From Anagrus nilaparvatae (Eukaryota > Arthropoda > Insecta > Hymenoptera > Mymaridae), in NCBI GenBank assembly GCA_022575985.1, contig JAKSXM010000237.1, positions 6,590,501-6,654,500 of the forward strand: a stretch of DNA of 64,000 nt. The letters are read 5' to 3'. The notes below the pieces were generated by a model, which had not been told where the DNA came from, ran no database searches, and saw nothing but the letters and a program-made list of their open reading frames with translations. The position numbers were made by a program, and so were the translations under genes. Each line of letters starts with the position of its first letter. Position 1 is the stretch's first letter. Below, one piece after another: positions 36,129 through 46,719 of this stretch.

Positions 36129-36768
36129 GTTTTCCGTTTTTCGACCAGGTTTTTTTTGTCTTGTGCGGTCAAATTTCGATTAAATAACTTAGTTTTGATT
36201 TTATTTAGTATATTTCATTGTCGGGAAGCTATTTTTATGGTGAAAATTGCGTTAGTTTTTCGTTTTTTATTTTTACGTAAGTTTTCCGTTTTTTGTCCAG
36301 GTTTTTTGTCTTATGCGGTCAAATTTCGATTAAATAACTTAGTTTTGATTTTATTTAGTATATTTCATTGTCGGGAAGCTATTTTTATGGTGAAAATTGC
36401 GTTAGTTTTTCGTTTTTTATTTTTACGTAAGTTTTCCGTTTTTTGTCCAGGTTTTTTGTCTTATGCGGTCAAATTTCGATTAAATAACTTAGTTTTGATT
36501 TTATTTAGTATATTTCATTGTCGGGAAGCTATTTTTATGGTGAAAATTGCGTTAGTTTTTCGTTTTTTATTTTTACGTAAGTTTTCCGTTTTTTGGCCAG
36601 GTTTTTTGTCTTATGCGGTCAAATTTCGATTAAATAACTTAGTTTTGATTTTATTTAGTATATTTCATTGTCGGGAAGCTATTTTTATGGTGAAAATTGC
36701 GTTAGTTTTTCGTTTTTTATTTTTACGTAAGTTTTCCGTTTTTTGTCCAGGTTTTTTGTCTACTGGTC
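36129..36768. repeat. 150-bp tandem repeat, four near-identical copies
   Basis: The phrase TTATGCGGTCAAATTTCGAT recurs at 36310, 36460 and 36610, with a slightly diverged first copy near 36158. The period is exactly 150, so one plus-strand frame stays open for 207 codons. Hydrophobic T-rich translation and homogenisation of non-coding type argue against a protein. Each unit contains ACGTAAGT, a 5'-splice-site-like string. Confidence 0.9.
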
Positions 36769-37195
36769 ATTCTTTCTAAAAAATAATTATTGGGCTAGGT
36801 TAATTTTGTAGTATTTAATGTTGGGAAACTGAAAAAATCTAAAAATATGGTTATAATATATTTTTTTATTTTAATTTAAGTTTTACGATTTTTGTCTAAA
36901 TTTTTGGCATTTTTAGGGCAATTTGATACATAAACTTTAAAAATAGTTTAAATTAGTTAAAAAAAAATTTTATTTCATAGTATAACTATTAATAATTATT
37001 GATTTGTAAATTTTTATTATTTTGAAAAATTTCAAATCTTTTTAAAATTCGCGGTTAGTTTTAGGTTGGCTGTAGTACCAACTTCAAATTTCTTTAATGC
37101 TTTTTGTTTGATTATTATATTTTTCCACGTTTTGTCGGTCTCTCTTGTGTTTATAATATTTTTTTTTTTTTTGTTGAAGTGTTTTACTATAAACT
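36769..37195. other. AT-rich DNA upstream of the JmjC gene
   Basis: No coding region; probably promoter and 5' UTR of the gene starting at 37196. Confidence 0.45.
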
Positions 37196-40100
37196 ATGGG
37201 AAATCAGGTAAGCTTTTGTTATTATTTTATTTTTCTCAATTAGTTTTTCTTTTAATTTATTGTTTTAATGTAAAATTTATAGTTGTATTGTATCGGAGCG
37301 ATAGTTAGGTTATATTTTTGTTATGTTCGATTTTACTTGTGTTAGTGAATGTCTGTGATGAATTTCGGTATAGTAGTAAATAAGTATATATGTTATCGTA
37401 AAGAGAATTTTGGAGGAGACTGAGCAAATTTGTATATAAAAAAAAATTTTATATTTATAGGAGGAGACTGAGGAAATTTATATAATGATTTTGTATTTTA
37501 TAAGAGGAGACTGAGCAATTTTTTTATGTTGGAGGAGACTGAGGAAATTTTTATATTTTATAGGAGGAGACTGAGCAAATTTATATGATGATTATGTATT
37601 TTATAAGTGGAGACTGAGCAATTTTTTTTTTTTTATGTTGGAGGAGACTGAGGAAATTTATATGAAAAAAAAAATTTTTATATTTTATAGGAGGAGACTG
37701 AGCAAATTTATATGATGATTATGTATTTTATAAGAGGAGACTGAGCAATTTTTTTTATGTTGGAGGAGACTGAGGAAATTTATATGAAAAAAAATTTTAT
37801 ATTTTATAGGAGGAGACTGAGCAAATTTATATGATGATTATGTATTTTATAAGAGGAGACTGAGCAATTTTTTTATGTTGGAGGAGACTGAGGAAATTTA
37901 TATGAAAAAAAAAAATTTTTATATTTTATAGGAGGAGACTGAGCAAATTTATATGATGATTATGTATTTTATAAGAGGAGACTGAGCAATTTTTTTTATG
38001 TTGGAGGAGACTGAGGAAATTTATATGAAAAAAAATTTTATATTTTATAGGAGGAGACTGAGCAAATTTATATGATGATTATGTATTTTATAAGAGGAGA
38101 CTGAGCAATTTTTTTATGTTGGAGGAGACTGAGGAAATTTATATGAAAAAAAAATTTTTATATTTTATAGGAGGAGACTGAGCAAATTTATATGATGATT
38201 ATGTATTTTATAAGAAGAGACTGAGCAATTTTTTTATGTTGGAGGAGACTGAGGGAATTTATATGAAAAAAAAATTTTTATATTTTATAGGAGGAGACTG
38301 AGCAAATTTATATGATGATTATGTATTTTATAAGAGGAGACTGAGCAATTTTTTTATGTTGGAGGAGACTGAGGAAATTTATATGAGAAAAAAAAATTTT
38401 TTATATTTTATAGGAGGAGACTGAGCAAATTTATATGATGATTATGTATTTTATAAGAGGAGACTGAGCAATTTTTTTATGTTGGAGGAGACTGAGGAAA
38501 TTTATATGAAAAAAAAATTTTTATATTTTATAGGAGGAGACTGAGCAAATTTATATGATGATTATGTATTTTATAAGAGGAGACTGAGCAATTTTTTTTA
38601 TGTTGGAGGAGACTGAGGAAATTTTTATATTTTATAGGAGGAGACTGAGCAAATTTATATGATGATTATGTATTTTATAAGAGGAGACTGAGCAATTTTT
38701 TTTTATGTTGGAGGAGACTGAGGAAATTTATATGAAAAAAAATTTTATATTTTATAGGAGGAGACTGAGCAAATTTATATGATGATTATGTATTTTATAA
38801 GAGGAGACTGAGCAATTTTTTTTATGTTGGAGGAGACTGAGGAAATTTATATGAAAAAAAAAATTTTTATATTTTATAGGAGGAGACTGAGCAAATTTAT
38901 ATGATGATTATGTATTTTATAAGAGGAGACTGAGGAAATTTATATGAAAAAAAATTTTATATTTTATAGGAGGAGACTGAGCAAATTTATATGATGATTA
39001 TGTATTTTATAAGAGGAGACTGAGCAATTTTTTTATGTTGGAGGAGACTGAGGAAATTTATATGAAAAAAAAATTTTTATATTTTATAGGAGGAGACTGA
39101 GCAAATTTATATGATGATTATGTATTTTATAAGAAGAGACTGAGCAATTTTTTTATGTTGGAGGAGACTGAGGAAATTTATATGAAAAAAAAAATTTTTA
39201 TATTTTATAGGAGGAGACTGAGCAAATTTATATGATGATTATGTATTTTATAAGAGGAGACTGAGCAATTTTTTTATGTTGGAGGAGACTGAGGAAATTT
39301 ATATGAGAAAAAGAAATTTTTTATATTTTATAGGAGGAGACTGAGCAAATTTATATGATGATTATGTATTTTATAAGAGGAGACTGAGCAATTTTTTTAT
39401 GTTGGAGGAGACTGAGGAAATTTATATGAAAAAAAAAAATTTTTATATTTTATAGGAGGAGACTGAGCAAATTTATATGATGATTATGTATTTTATAAGA
39501 GGAGACTGAGCAATTTTTTTTATGTTGGAGGAGACTGAGGAAATTTTTATATTTTATAGGAGGAGACTGAGCAAATTTATATGATGATTATGTATTTTAT
39601 AAGAGGAGACTGAGGAAATTTATATGAAAAAAAATTTTATATTTTATAGGAGGAGACTGAGCAAATTTATATGATGATTATGTATTTTATAAGAGGAGAC
39701 TGAGCAATTTTTTTATGTTGGAGGAGACTGAGGAAATTTATATGAAAAAAAAATTTTTATATTTTATAGGAGGAGACTGAGCAAATTTATATGATGATTA
39801 TGTATTTTATAAGAAGAGACTGAGCAATTTTTTTATGTTGGAGGAGACTGAGGAAATTTATATGAAAAAAAAAATTTTTATATTTTATAGGAGGAGACTG
39901 AGCAAATTTATATGATGATTATGTATTTTATAAGAGGAGACTGAGCAATTTTTTTATGTTGGAGGAGACTGAGGAAATTTATATGAGAAAAAAAAATTTT
40001 TTATATTTTATAGGAGGAGACTGAGCAAATTTATATGATGATTATGTATTTTATAAGAGGAGACTGAGCAATTTTTTTATGTTGGAGGAGACTGAGGAAA

Positions 40101-42990
40101 TTTATATGAAAAAAAAAAATTTTTATATTTTATAGGAGGAGACTGAGCAAATTTATATGATGATTATGTATTTTATAAGAGGAGACTGAGCAATTTTTTT
40201 TATGTTGGAGGAGACTGAGGAAATTTTTATATTTTATAGGAGGAGACTGAGCAAATTTATATGATGATTATGTATTTTATAAGAGGAGACTGAGCAATTT
40301 TTTTTTATGTTGGAGGAGACTGAGGAAATTTATATGAAAAAAAATTTTATATTTTATAGGAGGAGACTGAGCAAATTTATATGATGATTATGTATTTTAT
40401 AAGAGGAGACTGAGCAATTTTTTTTATGTTGGAGGAGACTGAGGAAATTTATATGAAAAAAAAAATTTTTATATTTTATAGGAGGAGACTGAGCAAATTT
40501 ATATGATGATTATGTATTTTATAAGAGGAGACTGAGCAATTTTTTTTTTTTATGTTGGAGGAGACTGAGGAAATTTATATGAAAAAAAAAAATTTTTATA
40601 TTTTATAGGAGGAGACTGAGCAAATTTATATGATGATTATAATAAAAAAAATTTATATCTTGTAGAAGATTAATAAAAAATTTGTTACAGGGAGAAAAAA
40701 GGCAAGAAGTTCTTGAAGTTTATCCATGGGATCCTTTGTTTGCTGGTATGGATAAAACGGATGTTGCGGGTAGATTTAAACTTTGGGTGGAAAAGCGACT
40801 TCATAATGTGATAGGGGTGTATTCTGTTGTTTTGGTAAATTTGATTTTATTTCTTAATAACTGTTTTATGTGCTATATTTTTATTATGTATATATAAAAA
40901 CTTTTGTATATAGTTTCGTGATTTTGGAGAACTGGCAGATGGAGATTTGTCGATTTTTTTGCGTGAGAAACTAGAAACGCTTATTTCTAATCCAGATGCA
41001 ACAAGAACTGAAGTAACGGAAAAATGGTGTTCAGAAGGGATGATTGTCAACTATTCTAAAGGTTTGGGGTTGATGGAGGTTAAAGCTTCAATGCCTAAAG
41101 GGGCAGTGAATAGATTTGTTAAATCGATGAAATCGACTTGTACATATTATAAAAGGAAAGGAGTAGTTGATGATAATTTTATTGACGAAGTTATGGAACA
41201 ACGGGCAAGGGATCCTTCTGCCAAAATATATTTTCGTGATCAGGAAGAATTATTTCATACTGAACAGTTGGGGATCAAGAAAAAGAAATTTGGTTTGGAA
41301 TTTGCGGACGTACTTCCTGATGCTATGGGAAAATCACCTGGTAAGTGTAGGTTTTGTGAGAAATTTTTATTTTGTTATAATAAAGGGGTTATTATTTTTG
41401 TAGGTTTAAATTCATCTTATACTATGTATGGTCAAATTGGTAGTTGGTCAAGTTTGCATATAGAAGGTGGAGTTTTCTGTTCATTAAATTTAATTATAAA
41501 TGAAGAAGGGGAAAAATATTGGTTAGCGATGAATCCTGATTCCACCAAATTGTATGCAGATGAAGTACATCCGCTTGAATTGCAAACCAACAAATGTCCT
41601 CATCCGAGGGAAAGTGAACAGTGTGGGAAGGGACATCCGTGCGATGTTTGCAAATGCGAAAAATCGGCTTTGCATGGGCCGGGTTACTTCGTAACACCTA
41701 GTTTTCTTAAGGCACATGGGATCCCTTATTTTACTTTTGTACAACGACCACATGATTTAGTTTTTACTTTGCCTGGGGTGGCCCATCAGATTGTAAATAC
41801 GAAGGCAACGGTTTGTGAGGCAAGGAACATCATGCCTTTGCCTCTTGCTGTTAATCCGTTGTCTGATTTAACGTGTACTTGTGGAGATGAGTTTGGTGGG
41901 CGGGAATTATATTCGTTAGATCTCGATATTATGCCTAAGATTATTCCCCATAGTGTGTTTTGTGATGATTGCGGGAAAATTATTTTGGGAGAGAAAAAAC
42001 AAGATCATAAATGTGGGAAAATGGTTAATTCAGGGGAGGCTAAGGAATTTGTTAGTGTTGGTGTGCAGTGTGATCTTGTAGAGGAATCTATTGATGCGTT
42101 TTATGAGGTTGTTTATGGTAATGACGTGAATGGGTCTTGTTTAAGTGTTGATGCAGATGTTATAATAGCTGAATCAAATGAAAATGCTGTTATGAATAAT
42201 ATTAATGAGACTGTAAATGAAAATATTTTGGTAAATGAAGTGGGTGAGGTTCTTAGTGGAAATATTGTAGTGACTGGTATGAATGATGTGAATGTTGATC
42301 AAAGTGATATTTTAAGTGAGGGTTCTAGTATGAGTGGTACTTTGGTTGAAAATACAAGAATAAATGATTTTTTAGAAGTAGGTATTGGTCAAAATATGGT
42401 TTTTAGTGAAAGTGCTGATGTGACTGATATTCTTATTGAAAATACGGAAATAAATGAGGTTTCGGGTGTAAATGATGGTCAAAATGAAGTTTTTAGTGAT
42501 ATGGTTTCTGAGTTTTCGCCCTGTCCGAAGTTGATCGAGGAAATACCTAATATTCCGGATTCTTCTGGAGAGTCAGATTTGGAGGATGATGGTCCAGCCA
42601 AGGTGGGGACATCTGTTGTTGGGGGATCTGTTAATAGAGAATTTAGATGTAATTATTGTGGAAAAAATTTTTTTGAAAAAATTTAATTTGGATAGGCATA
42701 TTGCAACGGTGCATTTAGGGGTAAAGGATGATAAATTTGAATGTAGTTACTGTTCGAAGTTCTTTAAAACAAAACAAGTGTTAAATAGGCATGAGTTAAC
42801 ACATGTGGGTCAGCGATTTGTGTGTGAGACGTGTAATAAAGAATTTACGCAGTTTCGTAATCTACAACGTCATAAATTGTTACATACAGGGGTTAAAGAT
42901 AATTTTATTTGTAGTTTGTGTGGAAAGGGTTTCGCACGGAAGGGTAATTTGTTGAGGCATGAGAAAATTTGTAGTATTATTAAGTTATAA
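37196..42990 (+). CDS. JmjC-domain protein with C-terminal C2H2 zinc fingers (antisense accessory gene)
   Basis: Proposed exons are 37196-37207 (ATG plus three codons, then GTAAGC), 40691-40834 (after TTTGTTACAG, before GTAAAT), 40914-41340 (before GTAAGT) and 41404-42990 (after TTTTTGTAG); all junctions are phase 0. The JmjC fold is read across the third junction. GLNSSYTMYG leads to the Fe(II) motif LHIEGG (His at 41458-41460, Glu at 41464-41466), then the KYWLAMNP strand. A Cys-rich insert, FTFVQRPHDLVFTLPG and the third iron ligand in GVAHQIVN (His at 41784-41786) follow. Family members are 2-oxoglutarate-dependent lysine demethylases or hydroxylases. An acidic linker with repeated ENTxxN phrases leads to four C2H2-type fingers (42640-42975). 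The first finger is split by a one-base frame change in an A-run near 42675-42681, either a sequence error or a real lesion. AATAAA is at 43070-43075. Confidence 0.82.
37410..40640. repeat. 3.2-kb minisatellite inside intron 1 of the JmjC gene
   Basis: About 25 units of roughly 129 bp, each holding three copies of GGAGACTGAG: GGAGGAGACTGAGCAAATTT, then AGAGGAGACTGAGCAATTT, then GGAGGAGACTGAGGAAATTT. Units differ mostly in A/T homopolymer length. Marked variants (AAGAAGAGACTGAG near 38211, 39131 and 39811; a shortened third part near 38620, 39535 and 40215) recur at larger intervals, showing segmental duplication of several units at once. Confidence 0.96.
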
Positions 42991-43603
42991 TTTTTATAAA
43001 AATATCTGTATTATGCTATATCATTTTTATAATTCAAATAATGTATATATATTTTTTTTGTTATCATTAAATAAATTCTTTTTACTACATATAAATTAAA
43101 TTGTTAAATTATTTTGTTTATATTTTTATCCTGTATAAAGGTATAGTGTAGGTTTGGAAATTTGACTTTTATTATAAGTGAATGTCATTATTATTAATAT
43201 TACTATTATTATTATTATTTTCATAATCAGTATTCATTTTAAGAGAAAAAAATTTTTATTCAAAAGATAAATATATGTGTTTGATAATAGGTATATGGTA
43301 TTATATTATAAATATACAGCACATATATAATGTATTAAAATCAGTAGCGGGAAAAATTTGATCTTTTGTTTGGGTTATAAGAATTAAAAGGTAGCTCTCT
43401 CTCTTTTTTTTTTTTGTAAATTGATAAATTAATTTTTATAAACTTTTATCCTTAAGTTCATATTTCTTTTTATAAGATAAGCTTTTGCATTGGGTGGTCA
43501 ATTTAATAAAAAAGGTTTTTAATTTAGTTTTGCTTGCACACTTAAGTGTATTACTTCTAAAAAACCTTGTTTCCATTTTATCAGAAAAAAAAATAGCAAA
43601 ATT
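42991..43603. other. Spacer after the JmjC gene
   Basis: Contains AATAAA at 43070-43075, and a ~130-bp block at 43150-43285 with an (ATT)n core that is repeated at 44165-44290. Confidence 0.6.
43150..43285. repeat. Duplicated noncoding block (copy 1)
   Basis: The AATGTCATTATTATTAATAT core, the (ATT)n run, TTTTCATAAT and GAGAAAAAAATTTTTATTCA recur with about 85% similarity by eye at 44165-44290. The two copies bracket the coiled-coil gene. Confidence 0.7.
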
Positions 43604-43930
43604 ATGGAGGGAAACTTTAAACTTTCCTATACTTTCATCTATTTAAGAAAGTTATTAGCAGAAAATAAGGTTTCTGAATTAGAGGAGGATATAAAGCAAT
43701 GGGAGGGTTGCTATGAGGCAGAAAAAACTTGGCGGATTGTACTCCAAGAAAGATTAAAGAAATTGGAGTCCTTGTATACTGCGGAGAAAGAGAAATGTTT
43801 GGAACTTGAGGAAAAGTTAAACCAGAAGGGAAATGAGGTACAGGGTGTTGCTAACAAAAAACGGGCGGAGGACCTGGATAATATTAAAATGAGTCTAGAG
43901 CAGAAGATTGAAGAGATGAAAAAATATTAA
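43604..43930 (+). CDS. Small coiled-coil protein, 108 aa (antisense accessory gene)
   Basis: ATG at 43604 after AAAATT, stop at 43928-43930. From about residue 15 to the end the sequence is charged with regular Leu/Ile spacing (LEEDIKQWEG, LQERLKKLESL, CLELEEKLNQKG, MSLEQKIEEMKK), a long coiled-coil. No catalytic motif, signal peptide or membrane segment. A T-rich stretch ending in ATCAG at about 43585 could be a splice acceptor, so an upstream exon is possible. Codon use is as AT-rich as its neighbours. No family recognised; a scaffold or dimerising partner is the most that can be said. It lies between the JmjC and F-box genes on the same strand. Confidence 0.6.
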   Translation: MEGNFKLSYTFIYLRKLLAENKVSELEEDIKQWEGCYEAEKTWRIVLQERLKKLESLYTAEKEKCLELEEKLNQKGNEVQGVANKKRAEDLDNIKMSLEQKIEEMKKY

Positions 43931-44164
43931 AAGGAAAAAATCCACACAAAAAACAAACATTTTTTTATTTTAATCAAACATTATTTAATTAAAGTGTGTG
44001 TTCTTATGTATATTTTTTTTGAATTGTAGAGGTCATGTGTTTAATAAAATTTTGTTTGTGTTTCATAATGAAAATGTGTCTATGTTTATTTACGAAGCAC
44101 GTTAAAAAAAATATGCTTTTAAAGTTTGGAAATTTGGCTATTGTTTCAATTTTTTTTTTTTACA

Positions 44165-44290
44165 GATGGCTGTATTTTATTGTAAGCGGATGTCATTATT
44201 ATTATTGGTATTGCTATTATTATTATTATTTTCATAATTATTATTTATTCAAAGGAGAAAAATTTTTATTCAAACGGTAAACGTAGGTAT
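44165..44290. repeat. Duplicated noncoding block (copy 2)
   Basis: Matches 43150-43285 in order and content (GGATGTCATTATTATTATTG, (ATT)n, TTTTCATAATT, GAGAAAAATTTTTATTCAAA). Confidence 0.7.
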
Positions 44291-44421
44291 TTTTATCTGA
44301 TTGTTTGGAGTTAAATTACATTTGAGTAAGTGCTATAGATTTGGGAAAAAAAAAATTTTTTTTTTTTTTTTTTGTTTTATTAAAAAAATTTATAATGAAA
44401 GAGAGAAAAAAAATTTGTATG

Positions 44422-46719
44422 TATATGGGTCAATATTTGTGAACTGTATATGACTTTGCATGGGCGGGTCTCGAAATGTACTCCAAAGTATGTTTGGTCG
44501 AAAGTATATATAAAAAAAATAATTTTCCCCAATTTTTAGCTTTTTAGATCCAATCCTCTATTTTTTACAGCGATTTTTGTTTTTTTCAATTTTTTGAAGT
44601 TTTTAATTTTTGAGAAATTTATGTTCATTAATTTTTCTCGCAAACGCGCACTTTACAACAAAATTTTTTTTCCTTATAGTACCCCATAGGAAATTTCCCG
44701 TAGAATTCGATTCTGGGATCCAAATTTTTTTTTGAACTGCGCATGCGCGAGAAAATCAACTTTCTTGCTTTGCCTTTTCTAGCTAATATGCCTCAACTGC
44801 AGACAGCTCAATTTTCATCCTGATGGTCTCAAATTGTATGTTTTTTCATATACTTTCAGAATATGGAATCATTTTTTTGGGTAAATTTATTTTAAAAGCA
44901 CTAAAATTGAAAAATAGCGATTTTTAAAAAATCATTTTTCACAAATTTTGAATTTGCCGCCAAGTCACGTGACCAAATGAAAATCTGACTGAAAATTCGG
45001 ATTCAGCGGAAAATTTTACATAAGGATACCAATTTTCGTCTTATTTCATTAAATAGTTTCTAAGATATCCCATTTTAAAGATAAAGATTAAAATTGACTT
45101 TTTTTAAAAAACCCTAAAAATGGGACTCTGACTTTATTTATCATATCTGTTAAACAAATAACTATAAAAAGACGACTAAAAATTTTTTGGAAACTAAGGG
45201 CTTGTAAAAAATTTTTGAGGCCTATAGAACTCGTTTCTTTTAAAAATTAGAATTTTGGCAGCAATTTCAAAATTGTTCATTTTTGGGTAAGAATAGGGAT
45301 TTGGTTTATTGACTATTGCCATGAGAGAATTAGTTAATAAAAATTGCGGTGTATGAGAATCGAAAGGTGACACTTATGCGAAAAAAATGAGACCAACTGG
45401 AAGTATTTTGATTAGCTGGCGAGATTGCAGCTTTGTATTAAAGATTATGAAAAAAATCCTATTTTATAACATTATCGTATTTTGTAGTTATTTAGTATTT
45501 TGCTATTTCTTTTATTTCTATAGCGTTACGGAAACATCCAAAACTTTTCCAAAAAGGAGGTCTTTTGTAAAATTTCTCGAGAAATCCGAAAATTTCGTCA
45601 AAATTTTCATTAGGTAACTAGAAAATTCGGAAAATTGAAAATAAGATAGAATAGCTACAAAACACGACAATGTTATAAAATAGGATTTTTTTCATAATCT
45701 TTAATACAAAGCTGCAACCTCGCCAGCTAACTAAAATACTTCCAGTTGGTCTCATTTTTTTCGCATAAGTGTCACCTTTCGATTCTCATACACCGCAATT
45801 TTTATTAACTAATTCTCTCATGGCAATAGTCAATAAACCAAATCCCTATTCTTACCCAAAAATGAACAATTTTGAAATTGCTGCCAAAATTCTAATTTTT
45901 AAAAGAAACGAGTTCTATAGGCCTCAAAAATTTTTTACAAGCCCTTAGTTTCCAAAAAATTTTTAGTCGTCTTTTTATAGTTATTTGTTTAACAGATATG
46001 ATAAATAAAGTCAGAGTCCCATTTTTAGGGTTTTTTAAAAAAAGTCAATTTTAATCTTTATCTTTAAAATGGGATATCTTAGAAACTATTTAATGAAATA
46101 AGACGAAAATTGGTATCCTTATGTAAAATTTTCCGCTGAATCCGAATTTTCAGTCAGATTTTCATTTGGTCACGTGACTTGGCGGCAAATTCAAAATTTG
46201 TGAAAAATGATTTTTTAAAAATCGCTATTTTTCAATTTTAGTGCTTTTAAAATAAATTTACCCAAAAAAATGATTCCATATTCTGAAAGTATATGAAAAA
46301 ACATACAATTTGAGACCATCAGGATGAAAATTGAGCTGTCTGCAGCTGAGGCATATTAGCTAGAAAAGGCAAAGCAAGAAAGTTGATTTTCTCGCGCATG
46401 CGCAGTTCAAAAAAAAATTTGGATCCCAGAATCGAATTCTACGGGAAATTTCCTATGGGGTACTCTAAGGAAAAAAAATTTTGTTGTAAAGTGCGCGTTT
46501 GCGAGAAAAATTAATGAACATAAATTTCTCAAAAATTAAAAACTTCAAAAAATTGAAAAAAACAAAAATCGCTGTAAAAAATAGAGGATTGGATCTAAAA
46601 AGCTAAAAATTGGGGAAAATTATTTTTTTTATATATACTTTCGACCAAACATACTTTGGAGTACATTCTGAGACTCGAAAATCCAAACTGTATACACTTC
46701 ACAAATATTGACCCATATA
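44422..46719. repeat. 2.3-kb palindrome (foldback), ~1.07-kb arms
   Basis: The left arm 44422-45492 is matched in reverse complement by 45650-46719, leaving a unique spacer of about 157 bp. I checked the outer ends (TATATGGGTCAATATTTGTG and its inverse), several interior anchors (AAGTCACGTGACC; GACACTTATGCGAAAAAAAT) and the inner ends. Differences are sparse single-base changes, more in the outer 50 bp. No coding region. It may be a nested foldback transposon or a source of hairpin RNA. Confidence 0.92.

Noticed and set aside
36156..36779. 207-codon hydrophobic frame
   Set aside because: It follows a 150-bp noncoding-looking tandem repeat whose period happens to be divisible by three.
37410..40640. 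CRISPR-like array
   Set aside because: Regularly spaced decamers look like repeat-spacer structure, but the spacers are nearly identical to each other and the locus is an intron of a eukaryotic gene.
40682..40897. Separate 71-codon gene starting at 40682
   Set aside because: The start would precede a splice acceptor (TTTGTTACAG at 40690), and the frame joins in phase to the MGNQ exon upstream and the JmjC exons downstream. It is better read as exon 2.
45387..45617. 76-codon plus-strand frame
   Set aside because: It lies across the spacer and inner arm of the 2.3-kb palindrome and has no recognisable domain.
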